64,000 nt of DNA from Streptomyces sp. NBC_01478 (GTDB taxonomy: Bacteria > Actinomycetota > Actinomycetes > Streptomycetales > Streptomycetaceae): positions 8,785,501 through 8,849,500 of the forward strand of contig NZ_CP109444.1 of NCBI RefSeq assembly GCF_036227225.1, written 5' to 3'. Position numbers and translations under genes: made by a program. Positions within the stretch are counted from its first letter, which is position 1. Each line of letters starts with the position of its first letter. The notes under the pieces are model-generated. The model did no database searches and had not been told where the DNA came from. It saw nothing but the letters and a program-made list of their open reading frames with translations. Shown in pieces: positions 26,432 through 35,365 of this stretch.

Positions 26432-28570
26432 TTACGCCGGAACGCTCGCCACACCCGGCGCCAGGAACGGCTTGCCGTTCACCCGCTCCGAGACACCCTC
26501 GCGGTCCAGGTACGGCGTGATGCCGCCCAGGTGGAAGGGCCAGCCCGCGCCCGTGATCAGGCACAGGTCGATGTCCTGCGCCTCGGCGACGACACCCTCG
26601 TCGAGCATCAGCCCGATCTCCTGCGCCACCGCGTCCAGGACCCGCTCCCGCACCTGCTCCTCGGTCAGGACGGAGTCGCCCTGCTGGAGCAACGCCGCGA
26701 CCTCGGGGTCGAGTTCGGGCTTGAACCCGTTCTCGGCGGAGTAGACGTAGAAGCCGCGCTTGCCCGCCTTGACGACCGCCGCGAGGTTCGGGGAGACCGT
26801 GAAGCGGTCCGGGAAGGCCCGGTTGAGGGTCTCCGAGACATGCAGCCCGATGGCCGGACCGACCAACTCCAGGAGAACCAGCGGGGACATGGGCAGGCCG
26901 AGCGGCTCTACGGCCTTCTCCGCGACGGCGACTGGCGTGCCCTCGTCGATGACGTTCTGGATCTCGCCCATGAAGCGGGTGAGGATGCGGTTGACGACGA
27001 ACGCCGGGGCGTCCTTCACCAACACCGCTGTCTTCTTCAGCTTCTTGGCCACCGCGAACGCGGTCGCGAGCGAGGCGTCGTCCGTCTGCTCGCCGCGCAC
27101 GATCTCCAACAGGGGCAGAATCGCCACCGGGTTGAAGAAGTGGAAGCCGACGACCCGCTCGGGGTTCTTCAGCTTCGACGCCATCTCGCTCACCGACAGC
27201 GAGGAGGTGTTGGTGGCGAGGATCGCGTGCGCCGGGGCGACCGCCTCGACCTCCGCGAACACCTGCTGCTTGACGCCGATCTCCTCGAAGACGGCCTCGA
27301 TGATGAAGTCGGCGTCGGAGAAGCCCTCGGCCTTGTCCAGCACACCGGTGACCAGGGCCGTCAGGCGGTTGGCCTTGTCCTGGTTGATACGGCCCTTGCC
27401 GAGCAGCTTCTCGATCTCGGCGTGGACGTAGCCCACACCCTTGTCGACGCGCTCCTGGTCGATGTCCGTGAGGACGACCGGTACTTCGAGGCGGCGCAGG
27501 AAGAGCAGGGCGAGCTGCGAGGCCATCAGACCCGCGCCGACCACACCGACCTTGGTGACCGGACGCGCCAGCGACTTGTCGGGCGCACCCGCCGGACGCT
27601 TGCCGCGCTTCTGCACGAGGTTGAACGCGTAGATCCCGGCGCGCAGTTCGCCACCCATGATCAGGTCGGCGAGCGCGAGGTCCTCGGCGTCGTAGCCCTG
27701 CTGGAGGTCGCCGTTCTTGGACGCCTCGATGATGTCGAGCGCGCGGTAGGCGGCCGGGGCCGCGCCGTGCACCTTGGAGTCCGCGACGAGACGGCCCTTG
27801 GCGACGGCCTGGTCCCAGGCCTCGCCGCGGTCGATCGCCGGACGCTCGACCTTGATGTCGCCCTTGAGGACGTTCGCCGTCCAGATCAGCGACTGCTCCA
27901 GGAAGTCCGCGCCCTCGAAGAGGGCGTCGGCGATCCCGAGGTCGAAGACCTGCTGGCCCTTGAGCTGCTTGTTCTGGTTGAGGCTGTTCTCGATGATCAC
28001 CGAGACGGCCTTCTCGGCGCCGATCAGGTTCGGCAGCAGCGTGCAGCCGCCCCAGCCGGGAACGAGGCCGAGGAAGACCTCGGGGAGGGAGAAGGCCGCG
28101 ATGTGCTTCGAGACCGTGCGGTACTCGCAGTGCAGACCGACCTCGACGCCACCGCCCATGGCCGCGCCGTTGTAGTACGTGAAGGTGGGCACCGCGATGT
28201 CCGCGAGGCGCTTGAAGACCTCGTGGCCGCCCTTGCCGATGGCGAGCGCGTCGTCGTGGTTCTTCAGGAGCTCGACGCCCTTGAGGTCCGCGCCGACGGC
28301 GAAGACGAACGGCTTGCCGGTGATGCCGACACCGACGATCTCGCCGGCCGCCGCCTCCTTCTCGACCTGGTCGATGGCGGTGTTCAGGTTCGCCAGCGAG
28401 GCCGGGCCGAAGGTGGTCGGCTTGGTGTGGTCGAAGCCGTTGTCCAGCGTGATGAGCGCGAACCGCCCGGCGCCGTACGGCAGTTCGAGGTGACGGACGT
28501 GCGCGGACGTCACGACCTCGTCCGGGAACAGCTCGGCCGCACCCTTCAGAAGCTCGGTGGTGGTGCTCAC
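26432..28570 (-). CDS. Fatty-acid oxidation multienzyme (enoyl-CoA hydratase / 3-hydroxyacyl-CoA dehydrogenase)
   Basis: This 712-residue protein carries two steps of beta-oxidation. The N-terminal crotonase domain (about 1-280) has GADLKGVE and YYNGAAMGGGVEVGLHCEYR oxyanion-hole regions and FLGLVPGWGG. The C-terminal NAD-dependent dehydrogenase (about 320-710) has the Rossmann motif VGVVGAGLMASQLALLF and the catalytic region VVGFHFFNPVAILPLLE. GTG 28570 overlaps the thiolase stop by four bases, so the two are coupled and probably form a FadBA-type complex. Confidence 0.9.
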   Translation of the reverse strand: MSTTTELLKGAAELFPDEVVTSAHVRHLELPYGAGRFALITLDNGFDHTKPTTFGPASLANLNTAIDQVEKEAAAGEIVGVGITGKPFVFAVGADLKGVELLKNHDDALAIGKGGHEVFKRLADIAVPTFTYYNGAAMGGGVEVGLHCEYRTVSKHIAAFSLPEVFLGLVPGWGGCTLLPNLIGAEKAVSVIIENSLNQNKQLKGQQVFDLGIADALFEGADFLEQSLIWTANVLKGDIKVERPAIDRGEAWDQAVAKGRLVADSKVHGAAPAAYRALDIIEASKNGDLQQGYDAEDLALADLIMGGELRAGIYAFNLVQKRGKRPAGAPDKSLARPVTKVGVVGAGLMASQLALLFLRRLEVPVVLTDIDQERVDKGVGYVHAEIEKLLGKGRINQDKANRLTALVTGVLDKAEGFSDADFIIEAVFEEIGVKQQVFAEVEAVAPAHAILATNTSSLSVSEMASKLKNPERVVGFHFFNPVAILPLLEIVRGEQTDDASLATAFAVAKKLKKTAVLVKDAPAFVVNRILTRFMGEIQNVIDEGTPVAVAEKAVEPLGLPMSPLVLLELVGPAIGLHVSETLNRAFPDRFTVSPNLAAVVKAGKRGFYVYSAENGFKPELDPEVAALLQQGDSVLTEEQVRERVLDAVAQEIGLMLDEGVVAEAQDIDLCLITGAGWPFHLGGITPYLDREGVSERVNGKPFLAPGVASVPA

Positions 28571-29784
28571 TTGTCCCCCTCGAAGTGCGGGTTCTCCCAG
28601 ATGACCGTGGCGCCCATGCCGAAGCCGACGCACATCGTCGTCAGGCCGTAGCGGACGTTCGGCTGCTCCTCGAACTGGCGGGCCAACTGCGTCATCAGGC
28701 GGACGCCCGACGAGGCCAGCGGGTGGCCGAAGGCGATCGCGCCGCCGTACTGGTTGACGCGCTCGTCGTCGTCCGCGATGCCGTAGTGCTCCAGGAAGGC
28801 CAGCACCTGTACGGCGAAGGCCTCGTTGATCTCGAAGAGGTTGATGTCCTCGATCGAGAGGCCCGCCTTGGCGAGCGCCTTCTCGGTCGCGGGGATCGGG
28901 CCGTAGCCCATGACCTCCGGCTCGACGCCCGCGAAGGCGTACGAGACCAGGCGCATCTTCACCGGCAGGTTGTTCTCGCGGGCGAAGTCCTCGCTCGCGA
29001 TGATCGACGCGGTGGCACCGTCGTTCAGACCGGCCGCGTTGCCGGCGGTGACCCGCCCGTGCACACGGAACGGCGTCTTGAGCCCGGCGAGGTTCTCCAG
29101 GGTGGTCCCCGGACGCATCGGCTCGTCGGCGGTGACCAGACCCCAACCGGTCTCGCCCACCTGCTCGTTGGTGTTGCGCACCGAGATCGGCACCAGGTCC
29201 TGCTGGATCTTGCCGTTGGCGTACGCCTTGGCGGCCTTCTCCTGCGAACGCACCGCGTACTCGTCGGCGCGCTGCTTGGTGATCGTCGGGTAGCGGTCGT
29301 GCAGGTTCTCCGCCGTCATGCCCATGAACAGGGCGGAGTCGTCGACCAGCTTCTCGCTCACGAACCGCGGGTTCGGGTCCACGCCCTCGCCCATCGGGTG
29401 GCGGCCCATGTGCTCGACACCACCGGCGATGACGGCGTCGTACGCACCGAAGGCGATGGAGCCCGCGGTGGTCGTGACGGCGGTCAGCGCGCCCGCACAC
29501 ATGCGGTCGATGGAGTAACCGGGCACCGACTGCGGCAGCCCGGCGAGAATGCCCGCGGTCCGCCCCAGGGTCAGCCCCTGGTCACCGATCTGCGTGGTCG
29601 CGGCGATCGCGACCTCGTCGATCTGCGCGGGGTCGAGTCCGGGGTTGCGGCGCAGCAGCTCCCGGATCGCCTTCACGACGAGGTCGTCGGCCCGGGTCTC
29701 GTGGTAGATGCCCTTCGGGCCCGCCTTGCCGAACGGGGTGCGGACGCCGTCGACGAAGACGACGTCCCTGACGGTACGAGGCAC
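28567..29784 (-). CDS. Acetyl-CoA acyltransferase (thiolase)
   Basis: This 405-residue thiolase cleaves 3-ketoacyl-CoA to acetyl-CoA and a shortened acyl-CoA. The acyl-accepting Cys96 lies in DRMCAGAL, the catalytic His in GGAIAFGHPLASSG and the second Cys in LTTMCVGFGMG. GTG 29784 is chosen because GGAGGAGAG lies about seven bases upstream; a longer in-frame start has none. It is first in the operon with the multienzyme. A TAGCAT -10 box and a 16-bp palindrome precede it. Confidence 0.92.
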   Translation of the reverse strand: MPRTVRDVVFVDGVRTPFGKAGPKGIYHETRADDLVVKAIRELLRRNPGLDPAQIDEVAIAATTQIGDQGLTLGRTAGILAGLPQSVPGYSIDRMCAGALTAVTTTAGSIAFGAYDAVIAGGVEHMGRHPMGEGVDPNPRFVSEKLVDDSALFMGMTAENLHDRYPTITKQRADEYAVRSQEKAAKAYANGKIQQDLVPISVRNTNEQVGETGWGLVTADEPMRPGTTLENLAGLKTPFRVHGRVTAGNAAGLNDGATASIIASEDFARENNLPVKMRLVSYAFAGVEPEVMGYGPIPATEKALAKAGLSIEDINLFEINEAFAVQVLAFLEHYGIADDDERVNQYGGAIAFGHPLASSGVRLMTQLARQFEEQPNVRYGLTTMCVGFGMGATVIWENPHFEGDK

Positions 29785-29829
29785 GATTGGCTCTCCTCCA
29801 GGGTGCGGGATCGGCACTGCTGCGATGCG

Positions 29830-29856
29830 CTGAGCGCGCGCTCAGGAACCATGCTA
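29830..29856 (-). promoter_or_regulatory. Promoter and operator-like palindrome of the beta-oxidation operon
   Basis: On the minus strand TAGCAT (29856-29851) fits the -10 consensus, with a weak TGGGCA 17 bases further upstream. It is followed at once by CTGAGCGCGCGCTCAG (29845-29830), a perfect 16-bp palindrome. A repressor bound there would block the start site. TetR-family fatty-acid regulators use GC-rich palindromes of this sort. Confidence 0.5.
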
Positions 29857-29926
29857 CTTGTGGGTAACCAAGCTGCCCAGTCCCGGGGCCGGGAGCGGCG
29901 AACGTCACACCCCGAGCGCCGGCCGA

Positions 29927-30949
29927 TCATCCCCCGGGCGGAGCCGTCGACCCCCGCGGGGTCAGCACCGGAGCGGGCACGGGATGCGAACCGGGCCCCT
30001 CCCTGCCGATCACCCCGAACAGAGTCCGGGCCACGTCCGCCCCGAATCCGTGCACATCATGGCCCATCGCGGAGAGCGTCGGATGCGTGACCCGGCACAG
30101 CGGGGAGTCGTCCCAGGCCAGCAGCGACACATCGGCCGGCACCCCGAGCCCCGCCTCCACGGCCACCGCCAGCCCGGCGACGGCCATGATGTCGTTGTCG
30201 TACACGATGGCGGTGGGCCGCTCCGCCTCCGCCAGCAACGACCGGGTGGCCCGCGCCCCCGCCTCCCCGGACTGATCCGTGACCACCTGCCGAACCCCCG
30301 ACGCGCCCAGCGCCCGCACCGCCGCCTCGAAGGCGGCGGTCCGCACGGCCGTCCGCCCCAGCTCCGCCGCCCCACCGACCCGCGCGATCCGCCGATGCCC
30401 GAGCGCCCCCAGATACCGCACGGCCTCGGTCACGGCAGCGGCCTCATCGACCCACACGGAGGTCAGCCCGCCGGTCAACGACGGATCCCCTACGGCCACC
30501 ACGGGCATCCCGAGCCGCCGCACCACCGCGACCCGAGGATCGTCGGCCCACAGATCGACAAGGATCGCCCCACCGATCTGCCGGGCCTTCCACCAGGCCT
30601 CCAGCAGCCCGGCCTCCTCCTCGGGATCCCGCACGAGCCTCAACAAAAGCCCGCACGACCGCTCGGTCAGCACACTCTCCACACCGGAGACGAACTCCAT
30701 GGAGAACGATTCGAGCCCGAGCAGCCGCGCGGGCCGACACAGAGCGAGTCCTACGACGTCGATGCGCGCCCCGGCCAGCGACCGCGCGGCCAGGTTCGGT
30801 GACCACTCCAACTCCCGGGCGGCCTCGAAGATCCGCTCCCGGGTCGCTTCCGACAACCCCGGCTTGTGATTGAAGGCGAGCGACACCGCCCCCTTGGACA
30901 CACCGGCACGCGCGGCAACGTCCTTGATGGTGACGCGAGTTGTCGTCAT
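29927..30949 (-). CDS. LacI-family transcriptional regulator
   Basis: This 340-residue regulator has a typical N-terminal DNA-binding domain (VTIKDVAARAGVSKGAVSLAF, hinge NLAARSLAGAR) and a sugar-binding-protein-like core with GMPVVAVGD, GHRRIARVGG and ADVSLLAWDDSPLCRVTHP. ATG 30949 follows GTGGAG. No sugar genes are adjacent, so its regulon is not given by context; the operator before the distant GH92-like gene is one possibility. Confidence 0.88.
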   Translation of the reverse strand: MTTTRVTIKDVAARAGVSKGAVSLAFNHKPGLSEATRERIFEAARELEWSPNLAARSLAGARIDVVGLALCRPARLLGLESFSMEFVSGVESVLTERSCGLLLRLVRDPEEEAGLLEAWWKARQIGGAILVDLWADDPRVAVVRRLGMPVVAVGDPSLTGGLTSVWVDEAAAVTEAVRYLGALGHRRIARVGGAAELGRTAVRTAAFEAAVRALGASGVRQVVTDQSGEAGARATRSLLAEAERPTAIVYDNDIMAVAGLAVAVEAGLGVPADVSLLAWDDSPLCRVTHPTLSAMGHDVHGFGADVARTLFGVIGREGPGSHPVPAPVLTPRGSTAPPGG

Positions 30950-31104
30950 CGGGTGCGCTCCACGCAGTACAGGGCGATTGGTCGACGGCTGCCCCCGGAG
31001 TCTGGCAGCCACCTACTCCGACCGCGCCCTGTTCCCCACAAGTGCCCCGAGGATCTTGGCCTGATCTCGACGCCCCCCGCGCTGCGAGAAGCGAGCAGGT
31101 GAGC

Positions 31105-31176
31105 TGCTTTTCAGGGGCGCGGGGCTGTGCCGATTCGCGGCTCCGCCGCGCGGGCGCGACCAGCCGCAGCGGACCC
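31105..31176 (+). repeat. Dispersed repeat, copy 1
   Basis: Begins GCTTTTCAGGGGCGCGGGGC and contains the hairpin GCGGC-TCC-GCCGC (31137-31149) and CGGGCGCGACCAGCC. Similar to 41381-41454 (same strand) and 51527-51604 (opposite strand). It lies between the start of the LacI gene and the end of the RNase D-like gene. The rest of the 252-base gap holds nothing else recognisable. Confidence 0.8.
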
Positions 31177-31201
31177 GCACCCGCAAAACAACACAGAACC
31201 C

Positions 31202-32479
31202 CTACGGCGCCTTCGCGGTCAAAGCCTCCACCAGAACCGGCGCCACCTGCTCCACCTGCCAAGGCCGCGCCCCGTACCCGGCAAGCGCAGCCCCTACGGA
31301 CTCGACATCCGCGTTCTTCGGCGGCTCCCAGCACACCCGCCGCACCGTGTCCGGAGTGATCAGATTCTCCTGGGGCATGTTGAGCCCCTCAGCCACCGCG
31401 GACACCGCAGCACGGGCCGCGGACAACCGAGCCGCAGCCTCGGGATCCTTGTCGGCCCAGGCGCGGGGCGGCGGCGGCCCGGTAACCGGCTGCCCCGGCT
31501 GCGGCAACGCCGAGTCGGGCAGCGCCTTCGCCCGGTCGACCGCCGCCTGCCACTGCTCCAGTTGCCGCCGCCCCATCCGATGCCCGAAGCCGTTCAACGC
31601 CGCCAGCGCCTGCACGTCCAGCGGCAGCCCGAGCGCCGCCTCCACGATCGCCGCGTCGGACAGCACCTTCCCCGGTGAGACATCCCTCCGCTGCGCGATC
31701 CGGTCCCGCGTCTGCCACAGCTCCCGTACGACACCGAGCTGCCGGCGCCGCCGTACCTTGTGCATCCCGGACGTACGACGCCACGGGTCCTTGCGGGGCT
31801 CGGCGGGCGGCGCCGCCGCGATCGCGTCGAACTCCTGGCGGGCCCAGTCCAGCTTGCCCTGCCGGTCCAGTTCCTTCTCCAGGGCGTCCCGCAGGTCGAC
31901 GAGGAGCTCCACGTCGAGGGCCGCGTAGCGCAGCCAGGGTTCGGGCAGCGGGCGGGTGGACCAGTCGACGGCGGAGTGCCCCTTCTCCAGGACGAAACCG
32001 AGCACACCCTCGACCATCGCGCCCAGGCCGACCCGCGGGAATCCGGCGAGCCGACCCGCCAGCTCGGTGTCGAAGAGCCGCGTCGGCACCATGCCTATCT
32101 CGCGCAGACAGGGCAGGTCCTGGGTGGCGGCGTGCAGCACCCACTCGACGCCGGAGATGGCGTCACCGAGGCCCGACAGGTCGGGGCAGGCGACGGGGTC
32201 GATCAGCGCGGTGCCCGCGCCCTCACGGCGCAACTGCACCAGATAGGCGCGCTGTCCGTAGCGGTAGCCGGACGCGCGCTCGGCGTCCACGGCGACGGGA
32301 CCCGTGCCGGCGGCGAAGGCCGCGATCACCTCGGCGAGGGCCTCCTCGTCGGCGATCACGGGCGGAATGCCCTCCCGGGGCTCAAGCAAAGGGATCGGCG
32401 CCGGTTCGACGTCGTCCGGAGGGGCGCCTCCGGTGGTTCGCAGTGAGCTGTCTGCTGCGGTTTCTTGGGCGTCGGTCAC
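31202..32479 (-). CDS. RNase D-like 3'-5' exonuclease with HRDC domain
   Basis: This 425-residue protein has the DEDD exonuclease motifs: VAVDAERASGYRY, WVLHAATQDLPCL and WLRYAALDVELLVDL. A helical HRDC-type region follows (about 235-310, RIAQRRDVSPGKVLSD). It probably trims RNA 3' ends such as tRNA precursors. The start is GTG 32479 with a weak ribosome-binding site. Streptomyces annotate this as ribonuclease D; the biochemical substrate is not shown by sequence. Confidence 0.82.
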   Translation of the reverse strand: MTDAQETAADSSLRTTGGAPPDDVEPAPIPLLEPREGIPPVIADEEALAEVIAAFAAGTGPVAVDAERASGYRYGQRAYLVQLRREGAGTALIDPVACPDLSGLGDAISGVEWVLHAATQDLPCLREIGMVPTRLFDTELAGRLAGFPRVGLGAMVEGVLGFVLEKGHSAVDWSTRPLPEPWLRYAALDVELLVDLRDALEKELDRQGKLDWARQEFDAIAAAPPAEPRKDPWRRTSGMHKVRRRRQLGVVRELWQTRDRIAQRRDVSPGKVLSDAAIVEAALGLPLDVQALAALNGFGHRMGRRQLEQWQAAVDRAKALPDSALPQPGQPVTGPPPPRAWADKDPEAAARLSAARAAVSAVAEGLNMPQENLITPDTVRRVCWEPPKNADVESVGAALAGYGARPWQVEQVAPVLVEALTAKAP

Positions 32480-32505
32480 CTGTCAAGGGTATCCGTGTAT
32501 GGACA

Positions 32506-32539
32506 ACGCCCGCCGACGGAACGTTCCGTCGACGGGCGT
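32506..32539 (-). terminator. Long hairpin after the response-regulator gene
   Basis: A near-perfect 34-base palindrome (17-base arms, one mismatch) centred on CGACGGAACGTTCCGTCG (32514-32531). It lies downstream of the response regulator and upstream of the RNase D-like gene. As arms meet without a loop, an operator function is also possible. Confidence 0.6.
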
Positions 32540-32623
32540 CTGGGGGTCGTAAACCAGTCAGGTAAGTGAAAGATCCGGCTCACGGCTCGGCGGGGGAGTG
32601 GGGACGGGGTTACGGGGACGGGG

Positions 32624-33286
32624 TCAGTGGATGATTCCGGTGCGCAGCGCCACCGCGACCATGCCGGCGCGGTCACCCGTGCCGAGCTTGCGGGCGATGC
32701 GGGCGAGGTGGCTCTTGACGGTCAGTGCGGACAGGCCCATGGAGACGCCGATCGCCTTGTTCGACTGGCCCTCCGCGACCAGACGCAGGACCTCGACCTC
32801 ACGGCCGGACAGTTCGCGGTAGCCACCCGGGTGGCTCGGGGAACCCGGGGGGCGGCGGTGCATACGGGCGGCGGCGGAGCCGATGGGGGCGGCGCCGGGT
32901 CGGGTGGGGAGCCCGACATTGGTGCGGGTGCCGGTGACGACGTAGCCCTTGACGCCGCCCGCGAGGGCGTTGCGCACGGCACCGATGTCGTCGGCGGCGG
33001 ACAGGGCCAGGCCGTTGGGCCAGCCTGCGGCTCTGGTCTCGGAGAGCAGGGTGAGACCGGAACCGTCGGGAAGGTGGACGTCTGCCACACAGATGTCGCG
33101 GGGGTTGCCGATGCGGGGACGAGCCTCCGCGACGGACGAGGCCTCGATGACGTCGCGCACACCGAGCGCCCACAGGTGGCGGGTGACGGTGGAGCGGACG
33201 CGCGGGTCGGCCACGACCACCATGGCGGTCGGCTTGTTCGGGCGGTAGGCGACCAGGCTTGCGGGCTGCTCGAGGAGAACGGACAC
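32624..33286 (-). CDS. Orphan response regulator, LuxR/NarL type
   Basis: This 220-residue regulator has a receiver-like domain (about 20-130; ICVADVHLPDGSGLTLL has the phosphoacceptor-type Asp, but acidic residues at the first strand are reduced to VVVADPRVR) and a C-terminal LuxR helix-turn-helix (ELSGREVEVLRLVAEGQSNK, VKSHLARIARKLG). No sensor kinase is adjacent. GTG 33286 follows AGGAGG. The weakened acidic pocket suggests phosphorylation-independent control, though this is inferred. Confidence 0.85.
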   Translation of the reverse strand: MSVLLEQPASLVAYRPNKPTAMVVVADPRVRSTVTRHLWALGVRDVIEASSVAEARPRIGNPRDICVADVHLPDGSGLTLLSETRAAGWPNGLALSAADDIGAVRNALAGGVKGYVVTGTRTNVGLPTRPGAAPIGSAAARMHRRPPGSPSHPGGYRELSGREVEVLRLVAEGQSNKAIGVSMGLSALTVKSHLARIARKLGTGDRAGMVAVALRTGIIH

Positions 33287-33412
33287 CAGGCCTCCTGGGG
33301 TGTGGGACGACTTTCAAGGTCACAGTCGTCTTCGGCACCAAACCCCAGGTCCTTTAGAGAAAGATCACGATTTAGTGAGTAGCAATCAGTGCAATTCGGA
33401 CACGCTGTCGAT

Positions 33413-33466
33413 CGTTCGGTGAACGAAACGGCTCGTTCGATGGGCCACTCCTGATTGAAAGTGGCC
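33413..33466. promoter_or_regulatory. Cluster of inverted repeats before the response regulator
   Basis: Overlapping repeats of CGTTC/GAACG (33413-33417, 33421-33425, 33434-33438) are followed by GGCCACT/AGTGGCC (33443-33449, 33460-33466) with a ten-base loop. This is inside an AT-richer stretch between the regulator and the DUF3000 gene and may hold operators. Confidence 0.4.
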
Positions 33467-33523
33467 GTATCGACAAAGACACCAGAAGCGATCGGTAAGA
33501 CCTCGGTGTGCCTCGGGTAAGGC

Positions 33524-34186
33524 TCAGCGTGACTGCGGGCCCCGGCGTTGCGGCAGCGTGACGATGGACGCGTCGCCCGGACCCGCCGGCGGCAGGCCCG
33601 CGACCTGGGCCAGCAGATCGCACCAGGAGGCCAGATGCGCCGCCGTGTCCGGGACGCCGCCGAGCCCCTCGCGCGGTGTCCACGAGGCACGGATCTCGAT
33701 CTGGGAGGCCGACGGGCGCTCGGACAGCCCGCCGAAGTAGTGGGAGCTGGCCCGTGTGACGGTGCCGCTCGGCTCGCCGTACGTCAGTCCGCGCGCCTGG
33801 AGCGCACCGGTCAGCCAGGACCAGCACACGTCGGGCAGCAGCGGGTCCGCCGCCATCTCCGGCTCCAGCTCCGCGCGCACCAGCGTCACCAGCCGGAACG
33901 TGCCGTGCCAGGCGTCGTGCCCGGCCGGGTCGTGCAGCAGCACCAGCCGGCCGTCGGCCAGGTCCTGGTCGCCGTCGACGACCGCGGCCTCCAGCGCGTA
34001 CGCGAAGGGGGCGAGCCGCTGGGGAGCGGGCGTCGGATCGATCTCGATCTGCGGCCGCAGCCGACTGTTCTTCAGGGCCTGGACCGCGGCCTGGAAAGCC
34101 GGCGGCGCCGCACCGCCCCCATCCCCCTCCTTGGAGTCGTCCATTCCGTCAGTGCCGTCCGACAATCGTCCCTGAGCCGCAGCCAT
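33524..34186 (-). CDS. DUF3000 family protein
   Basis: This 220-residue cytoplasmic protein belongs to DUF3000, conserved next to hemE across Streptomyces. Recognisable stretches are FQAAVQALKNSRLRPQIEI, LAPFAYALEAAV, LPDVCWSWLTGAL and YFGGLSERPSASQIEIRASW. No known catalytic motif is seen. It is divergent from hemE. Function unknown. Confidence 0.8.
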   Translation of the reverse strand: MAAAQGRLSDGTDGMDDSKEGDGGGAAPPAFQAAVQALKNSRLRPQIEIDPTPAPQRLAPFAYALEAAVVDGDQDLADGRLVLLHDPAGHDAWHGTFRLVTLVRAELEPEMAADPLLPDVCWSWLTGALQARGLTYGEPSGTVTRASSHYFGGLSERPSASQIEIRASWTPREGLGGVPDTAAHLASWCDLLAQVAGLPPAGPGDASIVTLPQRRGPQSR

Positions 34187-34290
34187 GCGGGAAGATTAAG
34201 GGGAACGGAGGCATCGTGCGGGACTAGACACCCGCTCTTCCGCTCAGCACACCGTGTAATCGCCTTCTGGCGCCGTGCGAGACTTGCCCC

Positions 34291-35358
34291 GTGAGTGCCA
34301 ACCAGAGCCCCGAGGGCCAGCAGCAGACCGCCACTTACGACTCCGCCTTCATGAAGGCGGCCAGGCGTGAGCCCGTGCCGCACACACCCGTGTGGTTCAT
34401 GCGGCAGGCCGGGCGCTCGCTGCCGGAGTACCACAAGGCGCGCGAGGGCATCGGGATGCTCGACTCCTGCACGCGTCCAGAGCTGGTCGCCGAGATCACC
34501 CTCCAGCCGGTGCGCAGGCACAAGGTGGACGCGGCGGTCTACTTCAGCGACATCGTCGTCCCGCTCAAGGCCATCGGCGTCGACCTCGACATCAAGCCCG
34601 GCGTCGGCCCGGTCGTCGAGAACCCGATCCGCACCCGCGCCGACCTGGCCCAGCTCCGCGACCTCACCCCCGAGGACGTCTCCTACGTCACGGAGGCCAT
34701 CGGCCTGTTGACCGCCGAGCTCGGCTCCACCCCCCTCATCGGCTTCGCCGGCGCCCCGTTCACCCTCGCGAGCTACCTCGTCGAGGGCGGCCCGTCCCGC
34801 ACGTACGAGAACGCCAAGGCGATCATGTACGGCGACCCCGAGCTCTGGCACGACCTCCTGGACCGCCTCGCCGACATCACGGCCGCCTTCCTCAAGGTCC
34901 AGATCGAGGCGGGCGCCAGCGCCGTCCAGGTCTTCGACTCCTGGGCCGGCGCCCTCGCCCCGGCCGACTACCGCCGCTCGGCGCTGCCCGCCTCCGCCAA
35001 GGTCTTCAAGGCCGTCGAGGGCTACGGCGTCCCGCGCATCCACTTCGGCGTCGGCACCGGCGAGCTGCTCGGCCTGATGGGCGAGGCCGGCGCGGACGTC
35101 GTGGGCGTCGACTGGCGGGTCCCGCTCGACGAGGCCGCCCGCCGTGTCGGCCCCGGCAAGGCGCTCCAGGGCAACCTCGACCCGACCGTCCTGTTCGCCT
35201 CCACGGAGGCCGTCGAGGCGAAGACCCGCGAGGTCCTCGACACGGCGAAGGGCCTGGAGGGCCACATCTTCAACCTCGGCCACGGCGTCATGCCGTCCAC
35301 CGACCCGGACGCGCTGACCCGGCTCGTGGAGTACGTCCACACCGAGACGGCCGTCTAG
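34291..35358 (+). CDS. hemE: Uroporphyrinogen III decarboxylase
   Basis: This 355-residue cytoplasmic enzyme removes four carboxyls from uroporphyrinogen III to give coproporphyrinogen III, a shared step of heme biosynthesis. Family signatures are [15 protein letters not shown], the catalytic-Asp region [11 protein letters not shown], and [12 protein letters not shown], with GNLDPTVLF and [12 protein letters not shown] near the end. GTG 34291 has no ribosome-binding site; GAGACT ends six bases before it, so the mRNA may be leaderless. hemG and hemQ lie 4-5 kb downstream. Confidence 0.95.
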   Translation: MSANQSPEGQQQTATYDSAFMKAARREPVPHTPVWFMRQAGRSLPEYHKAREGIGMLDSCTRPELVAEITLQPVRRHKVDAAVYFSDIVVPLKAIGVDLDIKPGVGPVVENPIRTRADLAQLRDLTPEDVSYVTEAIGLLTAELGSTPLIGFAGAPFTLASYLVEGGPSRTYENAKAIMYGDPELWHDLLDRLADITAAFLKVQIEAGASAVQVFDSWAGALAPADYRRSALPASAKVFKAVEGYGVPRIHFGVGTGELLGLMGEAGADVVGVDWRVPLDEAARRVGPGKALQGNLDPTVLFASTEAVEAKTREVLDTAKGLEGHIFNLGHGVMPSTDPDALTRLVEYVHTETAV

Positions 35359-35365
35359 AAGGCGT

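Noticed and set aside
24212..28651. Plus-strand open frame of 1479 codons across several genes
   Set aside because: It reads through two real genes in another frame and antisense to the beta-oxidation gene; Arg/Gly/Pro-rich shadow with no domain.
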